Assembly: GCA_021208135.1 (NCBI GenBank)
Contig: JAJOKB010000119.1
Span: forward strand, 1-36,374
DNA from: Verrucomicrobiota bacterium
GTDB lineage: Bacteria > Verrucomicrobiota > Verrucomicrobiia > Opitutales > Oceanipulchritudinaceae
Reading direction: 5' to 3'
DNA length: 36,374 nucleotides
How positions within the stretch are numbered: the stretch's first letter is position 1; every line of letters begins with the position of its first letter. Below the pieces are notes generated by a model. The model was not told where the DNA came from. It searched no databases and saw only the letters and a list, made by a program, of their open reading frames with translations. Of the stretch, positions 17,531 through 26,118 are shown one piece after another. The position numbers and the translations under genes are program-made.

Positions 17531-17872
17531 ATGGCACAGTTTCTAATTCTCGTGTTACGTCCTGCTGGTTATGACCACGCTACGTCCCTAGACAAAGGCG
17601 CCTACCGTGATATCGACGCCTTGAACGACGAGATGGAAGCTGCTGGTATTCGGGTTTTCGTGGGCGGACTTCGCCCGCTGCGCGAGGCCCAAACCCTGCA
17701 TATACAAATCGACGGAAGCATCTCTTTAAGCGGGGCCTTCTCTGCATCCGAGATGAATTACATAGATGGGTTGTGGATACTTGAGTGCGAGAATATGGAC
17801 GACGCATTGAACTGGGGACGAAAAGCTTCATTGGCTTGTCGAGCCTCCACAGAAGTTCGCCCATTTTATTAA
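17531..17872 (+). CDS. YCII/DGPF-like small protein, probable integron cassette gene
   Basis: The protein has 113 residues. The start is the ATG at 17531, 21 bases after the tRNA-Ser CCA. The fold signature is that of the YCII-related dimeric alpha-beta barrel family: an N-terminal beta strand (MAQFLILVLRP), a helix (DIDALNDEMEAAGIRVFVGGL), then IDGLWILECENMDDALNWGRKA, which corresponds to the usual DGPF...GGYYILEVDSLDEALEWAKR, and VRPF near the end. Functions in the family are mostly unknown. The stop is followed nine bases later by an attC-like site, the normal order inside an integron gene cassette, so the gene was probably acquired as a cassette. It has no partner gene and only a weak ribosome site. 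Confidence 0.72.
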   Translation: MAQFLILVLRPAGYDHATSLDKGAYRDIDALNDEMEAAGIRVFVGGLRPLREAQTLHIQIDGSISLSGAFSASEMNYIDGLWILECENMDDALNWGRKASLACRASTEVRPFY

Positions 17873-17881
17873 ATATAATGA

Positions 17882-17936
17882 ACCTAACAATGCGGTGGAG
17901 CCAACTCCGGCATGTGTCTCACCTTGAACGTTGAGC
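17882..17936 (+). other. Integron attC recombination site (lone)
   Basis: The 55-base site begins with R'' ACCTAAC (17882-17888, consensus RYYYAAC) and ends with R' GTTGAGC (17930-17936, consensus GTTRRRY). Inside, L'' GGTGGAG (17894-17900) pairs with L' CTCACC (17918-17923) with one unpaired G, as expected for the extrahelical base of attC sites. The spacers are 5 and 6 bases. The end CTTGAACGTTGAGC resembles common environmental attC ends. It lies directly downstream of the YCII-like gene. No integrase gene and no second attC were seen in the window. Confidence 0.75.
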
Positions 17937-17944
17937 AAAAAAAA

Positions 17945-18073
17945 ATGAATCTCACGCCAGCTTACGCTCAAGACCCTAAGAACCAAAGATTTATCAATTG
18001 CGATGGCAATGGTAATGAGTTCGAACGAGGTTCTATCGAGATTGCTGGCCCCAGTTTTGGGACAGGCTCTTAA
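17945..18073 (+). CDS. Tiny hypothetical ORF directly after attC
   Basis: ATG at 17945, nine bases after the attC end, opens 42 codons (MNLTPAYAQDPKNQRF to GPSFGTGS) closed by TAA at 18071. The preceding sequence is a run of A with no Shine-Dalgarno site. It has no recognised domain. It could be the remnant of a second cassette whose attC was lost, or chance. From 18074 to 18278 I see no gene, only the leader of the next operon. Confidence 0.25.
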   Translation: MNLTPAYAQDPKNQRFINCDGNGNEFERGSIEIAGPSFGTGS

Positions 18074-18278
18074 AAAGGTTCACTTTATCGTTGTGGATAG
18101 TGCACATTGTCTAAAGTAGATGAGACGAATCCATGGGAGTATCCGCGCAACGCTTGTATCTGGGGCTTGGCGGGTTCGCTGGATCAGTCTGATTTGGTGT
18201 CGGATAAAGCGGACCTGAGGAGCGAAAAGGTGCGATATCCAGTTGACCGGGTGATGAGGACAATTGCATGATGCGAGA

Positions 18279-18911
18279 ATGGAAATACGCTGCTACACGC
18301 TGCCTCCGATTGGAACGAACAGTTATCTGTTGATACCACCGGAGAGTGAAGGTGCCATACTGGTGGATGCGCCACTGAACTCATTTGCAACGGTGGAAAA
18401 AGTTCTGGTTCAAACCGGGCGAAAATTGAGTGCGTTATTGCTGACCCACGGACACTGGGATCACACCTTGGACGGTTGGCGTTTCAATCAAGCAGGCATA
18501 CCGGTGTACGCACATCGAGGGGACGACCTGTTGTTGTCTCAACCGGAGGCGATGAGTGCATTTTCCATTCCTGGTCTGAAAATGCAACCGGTGCATGTCG
18601 ATCATTGGGTCAAGGGCGATGACCGCATCGCGATTGCCGGGATGGATTGGGAAGTGCGAGCGGTTCCTGGTCACAGTCCGGGCAGCGTTTTGTTCTGGTG
18701 TGAACAAGCGCAATTGGCCTTCGTGGGAGATGCTCTGTTTGCAGGCAGCGTTGGCCGTACGGATCTACCCGGAGGCGATTTTGCTGAGTTGGAGACCTCA
18801 ATCCGCACCCAAATCTATACTCTGCCACCTGCCACACGGGTTTTCCCAGGTCACGGACCGGAAACCAGCGTTGGCACTGAAATGCAATCCAATCCCTACG
18901 TGCACGCATGA
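18279..18911 (+). CDS. Metallo-beta-lactamase-fold hydrolase (glyoxalase II-like)
   Basis: The protein has 210 residues. The start is the ATG at 18279 (MEIRCYTLPP); the frame is open to a TTG at 18264. The metal-binding motif THGHWDHTLDG is intact, followed by GHSPGSVLFW (third His), the bridging Asp in FVGDALFAGSVGRTDLPGGD, and the last His in VFPGHGPET. This is the YcbL/glyoxalase II-like subgroup. The family hydrolyses thioesters such as lactoylglutathione, but the substrate here cannot be read from sequence. Its stop overlaps the ribD start by four bases (ATGA at 18908-18911), so it is translationally coupled to ribD. Confidence 0.9.
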   Translation: MEIRCYTLPPIGTNSYLLIPPESEGAILVDAPLNSFATVEKVLVQTGRKLSALLLTHGHWDHTLDGWRFNQAGIPVYAHRGDDLLLSQPEAMSAFSIPGLKMQPVHVDHWVKGDDRIAIAGMDWEVRAVPGHSPGSVLFWCEQAQLAFVGDALFAGSVGRTDLPGGDFAELETSIRTQIYTLPPATRVFPGHGPETSVGTEMQSNPYVHA

Positions 18912-20050
18912 AAGATTTTTATGAACCATGGATGCGGGCAGCGATAACTGAGGCGTGCCACGCCACGGGCAGAGTTTATCCTAATCCGGCGGTTGGCGCG
19001 GTGATTGTGCAGGGAGAGACCGTGGTCGCGCGCGGGCATACTCAGGCACCGGGTTGCGCGCACGCGGAAGTGGAGGCGATCAGGCATTGGCGCGCGGCAG
19101 GCTTAAACGCCGATGCCGCGACTACATTGGTGGTGACCATGGAGCCCTGCAGCACCTTTGGCCGGACGCCACCCTGCACCCAGGCGATTTTGGAGTCCGG
19201 CATCAAGCGCGTGGTGGTTGGCACTGTAGATCCCAATCCAAAGCACCGCGGTAGGGGTATTGAAATTCTGCGCGCAGCGGGCGTAGAAATAACTTGCGGG
19301 ATTCTGGAAAAAGAATGTGCAGATTTAAACATGCCTTTTCATTTCAATGCAGAAAGCGGCAAAGTCCTGATTGCTGGAAAGATTGCCACTACACTCGACG
19401 GAAAAATTGCCACTAGTACAGGCCATTCGCGATGGATTACCGGCGAAGAAGCCCGGCTGGACGTGATGCGTTGGCGCGATACCTTTCCGGCGATTGCGGC
19501 CGGTGCAGGCACCATCTTGGCAGACAACCCAAAACTGACCGTGCGCTTGCCTGGCAAAGAAGAGCGGAGCCCCATTCGCATCATCTTCGACCGGCGCCTG
19601 CTCACCCTGATTCAACCTTTACCTACGGTGTACACCGATCAGTGGAGAAGCCAAACCATTTTGGTCACAGAGCTGGAACACGCACACAAAGCGGAAAAGA
19701 CTGCGCAGCAGCATGGATTCAAAGTATGGGGCTTGCGCGGATGCGGACGTGCCCAAGGTTTTAAGGAATTTCGTGAACGCTGCGCCAGCGAAGGCATTTT
19801 AGGCGTTTATGTGGAAGGCGGCAGAAACCTCTTGAGTAAACTGTTGCGCTGTAGAGAGCTGGACTATCTGTTCGCTTACCGCGCACCTATCTGGTTGGGC
19901 GATGAGGCGGCACCGGGACCGTTCAGCGGTTTTATGCCGGAATCCCTCGAACAAGCTTTCAGAATCGAATCTCCTCGTACCGCCACTTTCGGGCCCGACC
20001 AATTGATGCATGGCCCCATCAAATATCCCTTGATCGACAGTCAATCGTGA
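18908..20050 (+). CDS. ribD: Bifunctional riboflavin deaminase/reductase RibD
   Basis: RibD carries out steps two and three of riboflavin synthesis: deamination of the pyrimidine from GTP cyclohydrolase II, then NADPH reduction of its ribose. The deaminase domain (about residues 1-145) has the zinc site His52-Ala-Glu54 (CAHAEVEAI) and Cys81/Cys90 (MEPCSTFGRTPPC). The reductase domain (about 150-365) has KIATTLDGKIAT, SRWITG, AGAGTILADNPKLTVR and VEGGRNLLSKLL. The length of 380 residues is normal. Other rib genes are not adjacent. The stop overlaps the next start by four bases (GTGA). Confidence 0.96.
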   Translation: MKDFYEPWMRAAITEACHATGRVYPNPAVGAVIVQGETVVARGHTQAPGCAHAEVEAIRHWRAAGLNADAATTLVVTMEPCSTFGRTPPCTQAILESGIKRVVVGTVDPNPKHRGRGIEILRAAGVEITCGILEKECADLNMPFHFNAESGKVLIAGKIATTLDGKIATSTGHSRWITGEEARLDVMRWRDTFPAIAAGAGTILADNPKLTVRLPGKEERSPIRIIFDRRLLTLIQPLPTVYTDQWRSQTILVTELEHAHKAEKTAQQHGFKVWGLRGCGRAQGFKEFRERCASEGILGVYVEGGRNLLSKLLRCRELDYLFAYRAPIWLGDEAAPGPFSGFMPESLEQAFRIESPRTATFGPDQLMHGPIKYPLIDSQS

Positions 20051-20754
20051 TAGAATACAGTCAGGAATATGCGGTTGACTATGTCAATTACCGCTTTGCC
20101 TATTGCCGCTTCCGCGAGCTGGAACACCTGTCGGAACTGGACGATGCCTATGCTGCGGGATTTTTACCCGCCTCGGGCGAACCCTTCCCTGAACCCTTGT
20201 TGTTTTATCAGGCACGCAGCGTGCGCGTGGATCTGAGAAACTTTTCATTCAACAAAAAGCGTCGCTACCATCAGCGTCAACTGGATGAAACGGGCGTTGA
20301 GTTCGATGTGATGTCCAAAGCAGAATTCCGCAGTGAAGCAGCCCTGATGGAAGAACTGCGGGGGGAAGCGTTGGAGTGGGTCAAGGCCCGGTATCCGCAC
20401 AGTTATCTGCCACCAGCGCGGCTGGAATTCATTCTCGAGCGCCCTTTTCTAACGCACGTGGCCCGTGCGCGGCATGGTGCGCATACACTGGGATACGCCT
20501 TAATTTGCAGGGGAACCCATAGCGTTCATTATTGGTTTGCCCTGTATCGACCACAGGTCTCAAGCAGCCTGTCGGCTGGCAAATGGCTCATGGGGAGATT
20601 TTTGCAATGGGCTGCAACCCAGGAATTGAGTTATGCCTATCTGGGTACCTTATACGGCAGCAAAAGCGCGTATAAAATACAGGGCATCAACGGCTGCAGT
20701 TATTTTAACGGCAGGGGATGGAGCACGGATTTTAGCACCCTGCAGCTTGATTGA
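20047..20754 (+). CDS. Arginyl-tRNA-protein transferase-like (GNAT-fold) protein
   Basis: The protein has 235 residues, with a GTG start at 20047 overlapping the ribD stop. The C-terminal half resembles the C-terminal domain of arginyl/leucyl-tRNA-protein transferases (ATE1/Bpt): VHYWFALYRPQ, SLSAGKWLMGRFLQWAA, then LSYAYLGTLYGSKSAYKIQG, comparable to the family's YYYLGYYI...MxYK stretch. The N-terminal half (FYQARSVRVDLRNFSFNKKRRYHQRQ) resembles the basic tRNA-facing part. The usual Bpt N-terminal CxYLP-type cysteine motif is not present. It may be an N-degron transferase or a GNAT protein with another substrate; the sequence alone does not decide. Confidence 0.5.
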   Translation: MIEYSQEYAVDYVNYRFAYCRFRELEHLSELDDAYAAGFLPASGEPFPEPLLFYQARSVRVDLRNFSFNKKRRYHQRQLDETGVEFDVMSKAEFRSEAALMEELRGEALEWVKARYPHSYLPPARLEFILERPFLTHVARARHGAHTLGYALICRGTHSVHYWFALYRPQVSSSLSAGKWLMGRFLQWAATQELSYAYLGTLYGSKSAYKIQGINGCSYFNGRGWSTDFSTLQLD

Positions 20755-21040
20755 GATTACAAGGTTTTCGCCACTACCTGATTGCGCAATCCACCGGATC
20801 AAATGAGGAATTCAGTGGATTATGCGGTCCCCGGCACGTCACCCGATCCTTACCTTGAAAATGAAAGGGCCGGACGAAACCCCAAACGTCCGGCCCCATC
20901 AGGCTTAATCCCGAGCACAATCAATCGAGATTAATAATAACTTGTGTGTACCCCAATATGTTAACCAAACCACAGTGTAGACACGCATAACAAATAGCCA
21001 ATTGCATGCCAATTGCGCTGCCAGGATAAATTTAGCCATA
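20755..21040. other. Intergenic stretch, no gene seen
   Basis: Between the convergent arginyltransferase-like gene and glnB. Apart from the hairpins at 20867-20896 and 21041-21068 I see no ORF of substance, RNA gene or repeat. Confidence 0.6.
20867..20896. terminator. GC-rich hairpin, possible terminator of the 18279-20754 operon
   Basis: A perfect 10-bp stem GGGCCGGACG/CGTCCGGCCC (20867-20876 with 20887-20896) and a 10-base loop, about 110 bases after the operon's last stop. No T run follows on either strand, so it may be a Rho-dependent or mRNA-stabilising structure instead. Confidence 0.45.
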
Positions 21041-21068
21041 AAAAAAAGCCCTTCCATTGGAAGGGCTT
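21041..21068 (-). terminator. Rho-independent terminator of amt-glnB
   Basis: A perfect 10-bp stem AAGCCCTTCC/GGAAGGGCTT (21046-21055 with 21059-21068), loop ATT, followed on the minus strand by a T run (A run at 21041-21047). It lies 21 bases after the glnB stop. Confidence 0.88.
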
Positions 21069-21089
21069 AAGAAAGCAAAGGCAACTGGA

Positions 21090-21434
<345 letters not shown>

Positions 21435-21485
21435 TCAATCTTTCTGTTTTATAGGATTCACATTAAACAATTTAGATCAAGTGAT

Positions 21486-23020
21486 TTAGTCAGATGAATC
21501 CTGATAATTACTTGGTTGCAGACTGAATCGGGGATAAGCTTCCTGGCCGTGCTCGCCGATGTCGAGACCTTGGATCTCTTCTTCAGCGCTTACGCGGACC
21601 CCGATGGTCACCTTGAGAATGGTGAAGATGATGAAGGCGGCCACGAATGCGAACGCGCAGATAGCGAGTGTACCGATCAACTGAGTAACGAAGCTGACTT
21701 CAACGCCTTCCTTGGCGAAGATAGCGACAGCGAGGGTACCCCAAATTCCGCAAACACCGTGTACCGAGATGGCACCGACCGGGTCATCAATCTTGATCTT
21801 GTCGAAGAACAGGATGGAGAACACTACGATCACACCAGAGATCACACCGATGAGTAGAGAACCGTACAGAGTTACTGCATCGGCACCGGCAGTGATGCCC
21901 ACCAGACCGGCCAAAATACCATTCAAAGCCATGGTCAAATCGGGCTTTTTCACCACAAACCAGGAGACGAACAGAGCGGCCAGAGCGCCAGCAGCGGCGG
22001 CGACACCTGTTGTTACGAAGACGTAAGAAACTTCGCCCGGATCAGCGCTGAGCACGGAACCGCCGTTGAAGCCGAACCAACCCAACCAGAGGAGGAACAC
22101 ACCGATAGTGGCCAGAGGCATGCTGTGACCGAGGATCGGGCGGATTTTGCCACCGGCGAGATACTTGCCAGCACGAGGTCCGAGAACGATGACGCAAGCA
22201 AGGGCAGCGAAACCGCCAAAGCCGTGTACCAAGGACGAACCAGCGAAATCATAGAAGCCCATGGCATCGAGGAAACCTTCACCCCACTGCCAGGAACCAG
22301 TGATCGGGTAAACAAACATCACCAAAACAGCGGCAAAAATCATGAATGAACCGAGCTTGACGCGCTCTGCGACCGCACCGGAAACGATGGTGGCAGCGGT
22401 AGCGGCAAACATGGCCTGGAAGATGAAATCGGTCCAGGCAGTCATGGCGAGGCCAGTGCCGCCGTAAGTGATATCGATTTCACCACCGTAGTCCGCCATA
22501 GTGACTGGAGAGCCGAAAGCGAAGAAGCCGTTAAAATCACCGGGATACATGGCGTTGAAGCCATAGATGAGGTAAGTAATGATACCAACCGAGATGATGA
22601 AAACGTTCTTCACCAGAATGTTAACCGTATTCTTGGCCTGGGTCATCCCCGCCTCGAGCGTGGCGAAGCCCAGGTGCATGGTGAATACCAGAGCGGCCGC
22701 GATCAGGATCCAGAGATTACTGACAGTAAAGAATGGAGTTGTCAGGTAGCGGTCATAGTATCCTCGACAGCGGACTGTTGCTCGGGGGTCAAGGCCTCCC
22801 AGGAACCGCCGAGCTGGAGGAAACGGAACAGTTGGGCACCGATATAGTCGACGGCACCTTCGTCATAATCTTCATAGTCCTCATCGAGCATGTCGGCGGA
22901 GACTTGCCACTCATCGGCAGTTGGATCGATCGTTGCCTGAAGAGTAGCAGGAAGCAGAAGTGCGCCTAACATACCCAGCAGCATGAGGAGCTGCTTTAAT
23001 TTATTGGTCATTTGCATCAT
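21486..23020 (-). CDS. amt: Ammonium transporter Amt with signal peptide and acidic N-terminal extension; frameshifted near 22740
   Basis: Amt is a trimeric ammonium channel of the inner membrane. From about 22735 down to 21486 one frame encodes the transporter: NLWILIAAALVFTMHLGFAT, FQAMFAATAATIVSGAVAER, the pore histidines in SLVHGFGGFAAL and SVHGVCGIWGTL, and GFNGGS. This frame has no good start, because the first membrane helix begins upstream of its first ATG at 22679. The frame just upstream (23020-22742) holds a signal peptide (MTNKLKQLLMLLGMLGALLLPA) and an acidic, glutamine-rich segment ending AVEDTMTAT, with a stop exactly where the transporter frame begins. One lost base near 22740 would fuse them into about 511 residues, in keeping with Amt proteins having signal peptides. 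The alternative is a separate small exported protein overlapping amt. Confidence 0.88.
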
Positions 23021-23089
23021 GGGTTGGTCTAAGTTAATACGATTGATGATAATGTTTCAGGACAAGCAACTGAAACAGCAGGGCACAAT

Positions 23090-23107
23090 AAGCAGCCGTC
23101 ATGCCAA
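23090..23107 (-). promoter_or_regulatory. Sigma-54 (RpoN) promoter of amt-glnB
   Basis: On the minus strand the sequence TTGGCATGACGGCTGCTT matches the -24/-12 consensus yTGGCACGrnnnTTGCw except at two positions, and the invariant GG and GC are separated by exactly ten bases. Transcription would start near 23080, about 60 bases before the amt start. In bacteria where it has been studied, amt-glnK is a classic NtrC/sigma-54 target under nitrogen limitation. Confidence 0.78.
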
Positions 23108-23214
23108 TTTGCAGAGTCAAACAAACTGCAACTGAAATTACTTAGGTTAGATGGGCATGAAAAATCAGTGATCTGCGCTTGCGAACGGCTGCCAAGCTTG
23201 GTTGATTGGCACTA

Positions 23215-24680
23215 ATGCAAGCTAATCGCACAATTACAGTCGCCCGTGGAGATGGAATCGGGCCGGAAATAATGGACGCTACCCTGCGCATATTGAAAGC
23301 GGCGGGGGCTCGCTTGAATTATGAAGAGATCGAGATTGGGGAACAGCAATACCTTGCAGGGCATTCTTCGGGAATCACGCCGACCGACTGGAAGACATTA
23401 CTGCGCAATAAAATTTTGTTGAAGGCCCCGATCACCACGGCCGCTGGGAGGGGGCTACAAGAGCCTCAACGTGACCATTCGCAAGAGCCTGCGATTATTT
23501 TCCAACGTGCGCCCGTGCAAGGCGTACTCTCCCTACGTGGCGACTAATTTTCCGAATATCGACATGGTGATCATTCGCGAAAACGAAGAGGATTTGTACG
23601 CTGGCATTGAGCACCAGCAAACGGACGAAGTGGTGCAGACGCTAAAGCTGGTGAGCAGACCCGGCTGTGAAGCCATCTGCCGCTATGCGATGGAGTATGC
23701 CCGCGCCTACGGCAGACGCAAAGTTACCTGCTTGACCAAGAGCAACATTATGAAGCATTCCGATGGCTTGTTTCAGAAGACCTTCGAGCGCATTGCAGCT
23801 GAGCCTCAATACAGTGATATCGTCACTGAACACAGGATTATAGACATCGGAGCGGCTCTGGTTGCCGCCCACCCTGAAGAGCTGGATGTCATTGTAACCT
23901 TGAATCTGTACGGCGATATTGTGAGTGACATCGCAGCGCTGGTAGCTGGTTCGGTGGGCTTGGCAGGATCCGCCAACATAGGCTTCGACGCGGCCATGTT
24001 TGAAGCAGTGCACGGATCGGCGCCGGATATCGCAGGCAAAGACATTGCCAATCCATCGGGGTTACTGAATGCAGCCGTGATGATGTTGGTGCATCTGGAT
24101 CAGGGCGACATCGCATCAGTCATTCACAACGCCTGGATGAAAGCCTGGAAGACGGTTTTCATACCGCTGATATATACAAGGCAGGCAGTTCAGCGCGCAA
24201 AGTGGGCACCAAAGCGTTCGCTGACGCGGTCATTGAAAGGTTGGGCCAAACTCCCGCCAACTTCAGGCCCAGTTCATTTGATAACAAAAGGCATCAAGGG
24301 TGGAAATGCCCAATCATCCGCGCCGCAAAAAGAAGTTGGTCGGCGTGGATGTCTTCATCGACTGGAATGGCGTCAACAATGAAGGCAATCGCGACGCCGA
24401 TCAGATCGGCAAGCTGCTGGAGGCGGTCAACGGTGACGGCTTGCAGCTGCGCGTCATCACCAACCGCGGGGTGAAAGTTTATCCTGAGGGACTGAAGGAA
24501 ACATTTTGCACCGACCATTGGCGCTGCCGTTTTATGGCAACCAATGAAAGCGGAGCCACCCATGGACAAATCTCCAGTCTTCTGTTGAGAGTTGCAAACG
24601 CCGGTTTGGATTTTATCAAAACAGAACACCTGTACTATTTTGACCAAGAGCGCGGGTTCTCATTGGCGCAAGGCGAATAA
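23215..24680 (+). CDS. icd: Isocitrate dehydrogenase, Thermus-type with C-terminal extra domain; three frameshifts
   Basis: Icd oxidises isocitrate to 2-oxoglutarate in the TCA cycle. The start is the ATG at 23215 (MQANRTITVARGDGIGPEI). Family marks are the substrate loop (LGGGYKSLNVTIRK after repair), VIIRENEEDLYAGIEH, VTCLTKSNIMKHSDGLF, NLYGDIVSDIAA and FEAVHGSAPDIAGK. After the core comes an extra domain of about 130 residues (KKLVGVDVFIDWNGVNN to FSLAQGE), known from Thermus and Rickettsia enzymes of about 490 residues. Three single-base errors break the frame: an extra G near 23440, a missing A near 24138 (restoring KSLEDGFHTADIYK) and a missing G near 24299 (joining HQGVEMPNHPRRKKK). 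The repaired length is about 488 residues. Coenzyme choice (NADP expected) is from the family, not read directly. Confidence 0.92.
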
Positions 24681-24683
24681 CGC

Positions 24684-25541
24684 ATGGTCTGGCTGCTAGT
24701 TGTTTCTCTTATCTGGGGACTGTCGTTCGGGCTGATCAAGGTGAGCTTCGGCGGAGTACCGCCCGGCTTTCTAACCGCGGCCCGCCTGGCATTGGCACTG
24801 CTGGTATTTTTGCCCTTTCTGCGGTGGCGTGGACTGGGATCGAAAACAGTTGCTCGGTTGATGCTGCTGGGGGCATTGCAGTATGGCATGATGTACTACC
24901 TGCTGTTCAATGGGTTCCGCTATTTGCAAGCGCATGAAGCAGCGCTGTACACTATCACTACCCCACTGTTTATCGCTGCCTGGTACAGTTGGCGACACAG
25001 GTATTGGCACAGTCGATTGGCATTGGCAGCAGCAGTGGCTGTGATTGGGGCTGCGGTCATTCAATTTCAGCCGGACAAGGCATTTTCGGGATGGACCGGA
25101 TTTTGGCTGCTGCAAGGTTCCAATCTCTGTTTTGCCATAGGTCAACTGTACTATCGCGAGCTGCGCAACAGCATTTCACAGGCTCTGACAGACGCGCAAT
25201 TGTTTACCTGGATCTACGTGGGTGCCACGGTCATGGGAGTTGGCTTCACGACCTGGGAAGGTTCCTGGAATACCTGGCAGTCACTCAGTCAAACCCAATG
25301 GCTGGCGTTGCTGTATCTGGGTACGGTCGCCTCTGGTTTGGCGTTTTTCCTGTGGAATTATGGTGCCGCCCGTACGGCTCCGGGGCCGCTTGCAGTGATG
25401 AACAACGTGAAAATACCGATGGCGATTGCCCTGGCCGTGACTCTTTTTGGCGAGCAGGCGCATTGGGAGCGCTTCATACCCGGCTGTCTGCTCCTGGGTG
25501 TAGCCCTTTGGCTCGGCAACCGGCACAACCGCACCTGCTGA
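24684..25541 (+). CDS. EamA/DMT-superfamily permease
   Basis: The protein has 285 residues with ten predicted membrane segments in two EamA repeats. The first opens with the typical WGLSFGLIKVSFGGVPPGF and AARLALALLVFLP; the second covers FLWNYGAARTAPGPLAVMNN and IPMAIALAVTLFGEQ. This superfamily exports or imports amino acids, nucleosides and other metabolites. The substrate cannot be told from sequence. It begins four bases after the icd stop, so it is probably cotranscribed with icd. The next gene, dgkA, starts 138 bases later. Confidence 0.9.
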   Translation: MVWLLVVSLIWGLSFGLIKVSFGGVPPGFLTAARLALALLVFLPFLRWRGLGSKTVARLMLLGALQYGMMYYLLFNGFRYLQAHEAALYTITTPLFIAAWYSWRHRYWHSRLALAAAVAVIGAAVIQFQPDKAFSGWTGFWLLQGSNLCFAIGQLYYRELRNSISQALTDAQLFTWIYVGATVMGVGFTTWEGSWNTWQSLSQTQWLALLYLGTVASGLAFFLWNYGAARTAPGPLAVMNNVKIPMAIALAVTLFGEQAHWERFIPGCLLLGVALWLGNRHNRTC

Positions 25542-25679
25542 AAAACAGCCAAGGTACCCTCAGCCGACGCGCACAACTGCAGTGAAAAGGCGCGTTGGTT
25601 GTCTCTCAATGGTTGATCGCAACGATTTGAGATCAGCGTTGATTTGTGCAACGCAAGTGACCATGGTCGTTGTTCAATT

Positions 25680-26114
25680 ATGCAACAACAGCAACAGCCG
25701 CCACCGCCAGAAGCTGCAACGGAGCCGCAAAAAGCCACCGGTCTTATCCGTATTGTGCGGGCTGCCGGCTATTCACTGGAAGGACTGGGTTCTGCCTACA
25801 AACATGAAGCTGCATTTCGGCAGGAAGTTTGGCTGGCGATTCCACTCATCCTGTTGGCGTTGCTTTTTCCCATCAGTGGCATTGCCAAGGCGCTGCTCAT
25901 TGGCAGTGTCGCGTTGGTCCTGGTGACAGAGTTACTGAACTCTGCAGTGGAATGGGTGGTTGATTATATATCGCAACAAAAGCACCCGTTCGCCAAGCGC
26001 GCCAAGGATATGGGAAGTGCTGCGGTCATGATCAGTCTGTGCAATTGTGCTGCAGTGTGGATCCTCGTGGTGGGCAGTGAACTCGCGGTGATCCGTCAGT
26101 GGCTGGGAATTTGA
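25680..26114 (+). CDS. dgkA: Diacylglycerol kinase DgkA
   Basis: DgkA phosphorylates diacylglycerol in the inner membrane and recycles lipid by-products. The ATG at 25680 gives 144 residues. An unusual soluble N-terminal tail (MQQQQQPPPPEAATEP) precedes the family core: an amphipathic helix with EAAFRQE, then three membrane helices. The active-site signature ELLNSAVEWVVD is intact (Glu84, Asn87, Ser88, Glu91, Asp95), followed by HPFAKRAKDMGSAAV. pyrB starts four bases after the stop, so they are cotranscribed. Confidence 0.93.
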   Translation: MQQQQQPPPPEAATEPQKATGLIRIVRAAGYSLEGLGSAYKHEAAFRQEVWLAIPLILLALLFPISGIAKALLIGSVALVLVTELLNSAVEWVVDYISQQKHPFAKRAKDMGSAAVMISLCNCAAVWILVVGSELAVIRQWLGI

Positions 26115-26118
26115 AATT

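Noticed and set aside
25542-25679. Possible small gene between the EamA permease and dgkA
   Set aside because: Short frames start here but have no ribosome site and merge into the dgkA region in the wrong frame; the 138 bases are better read as a leader.
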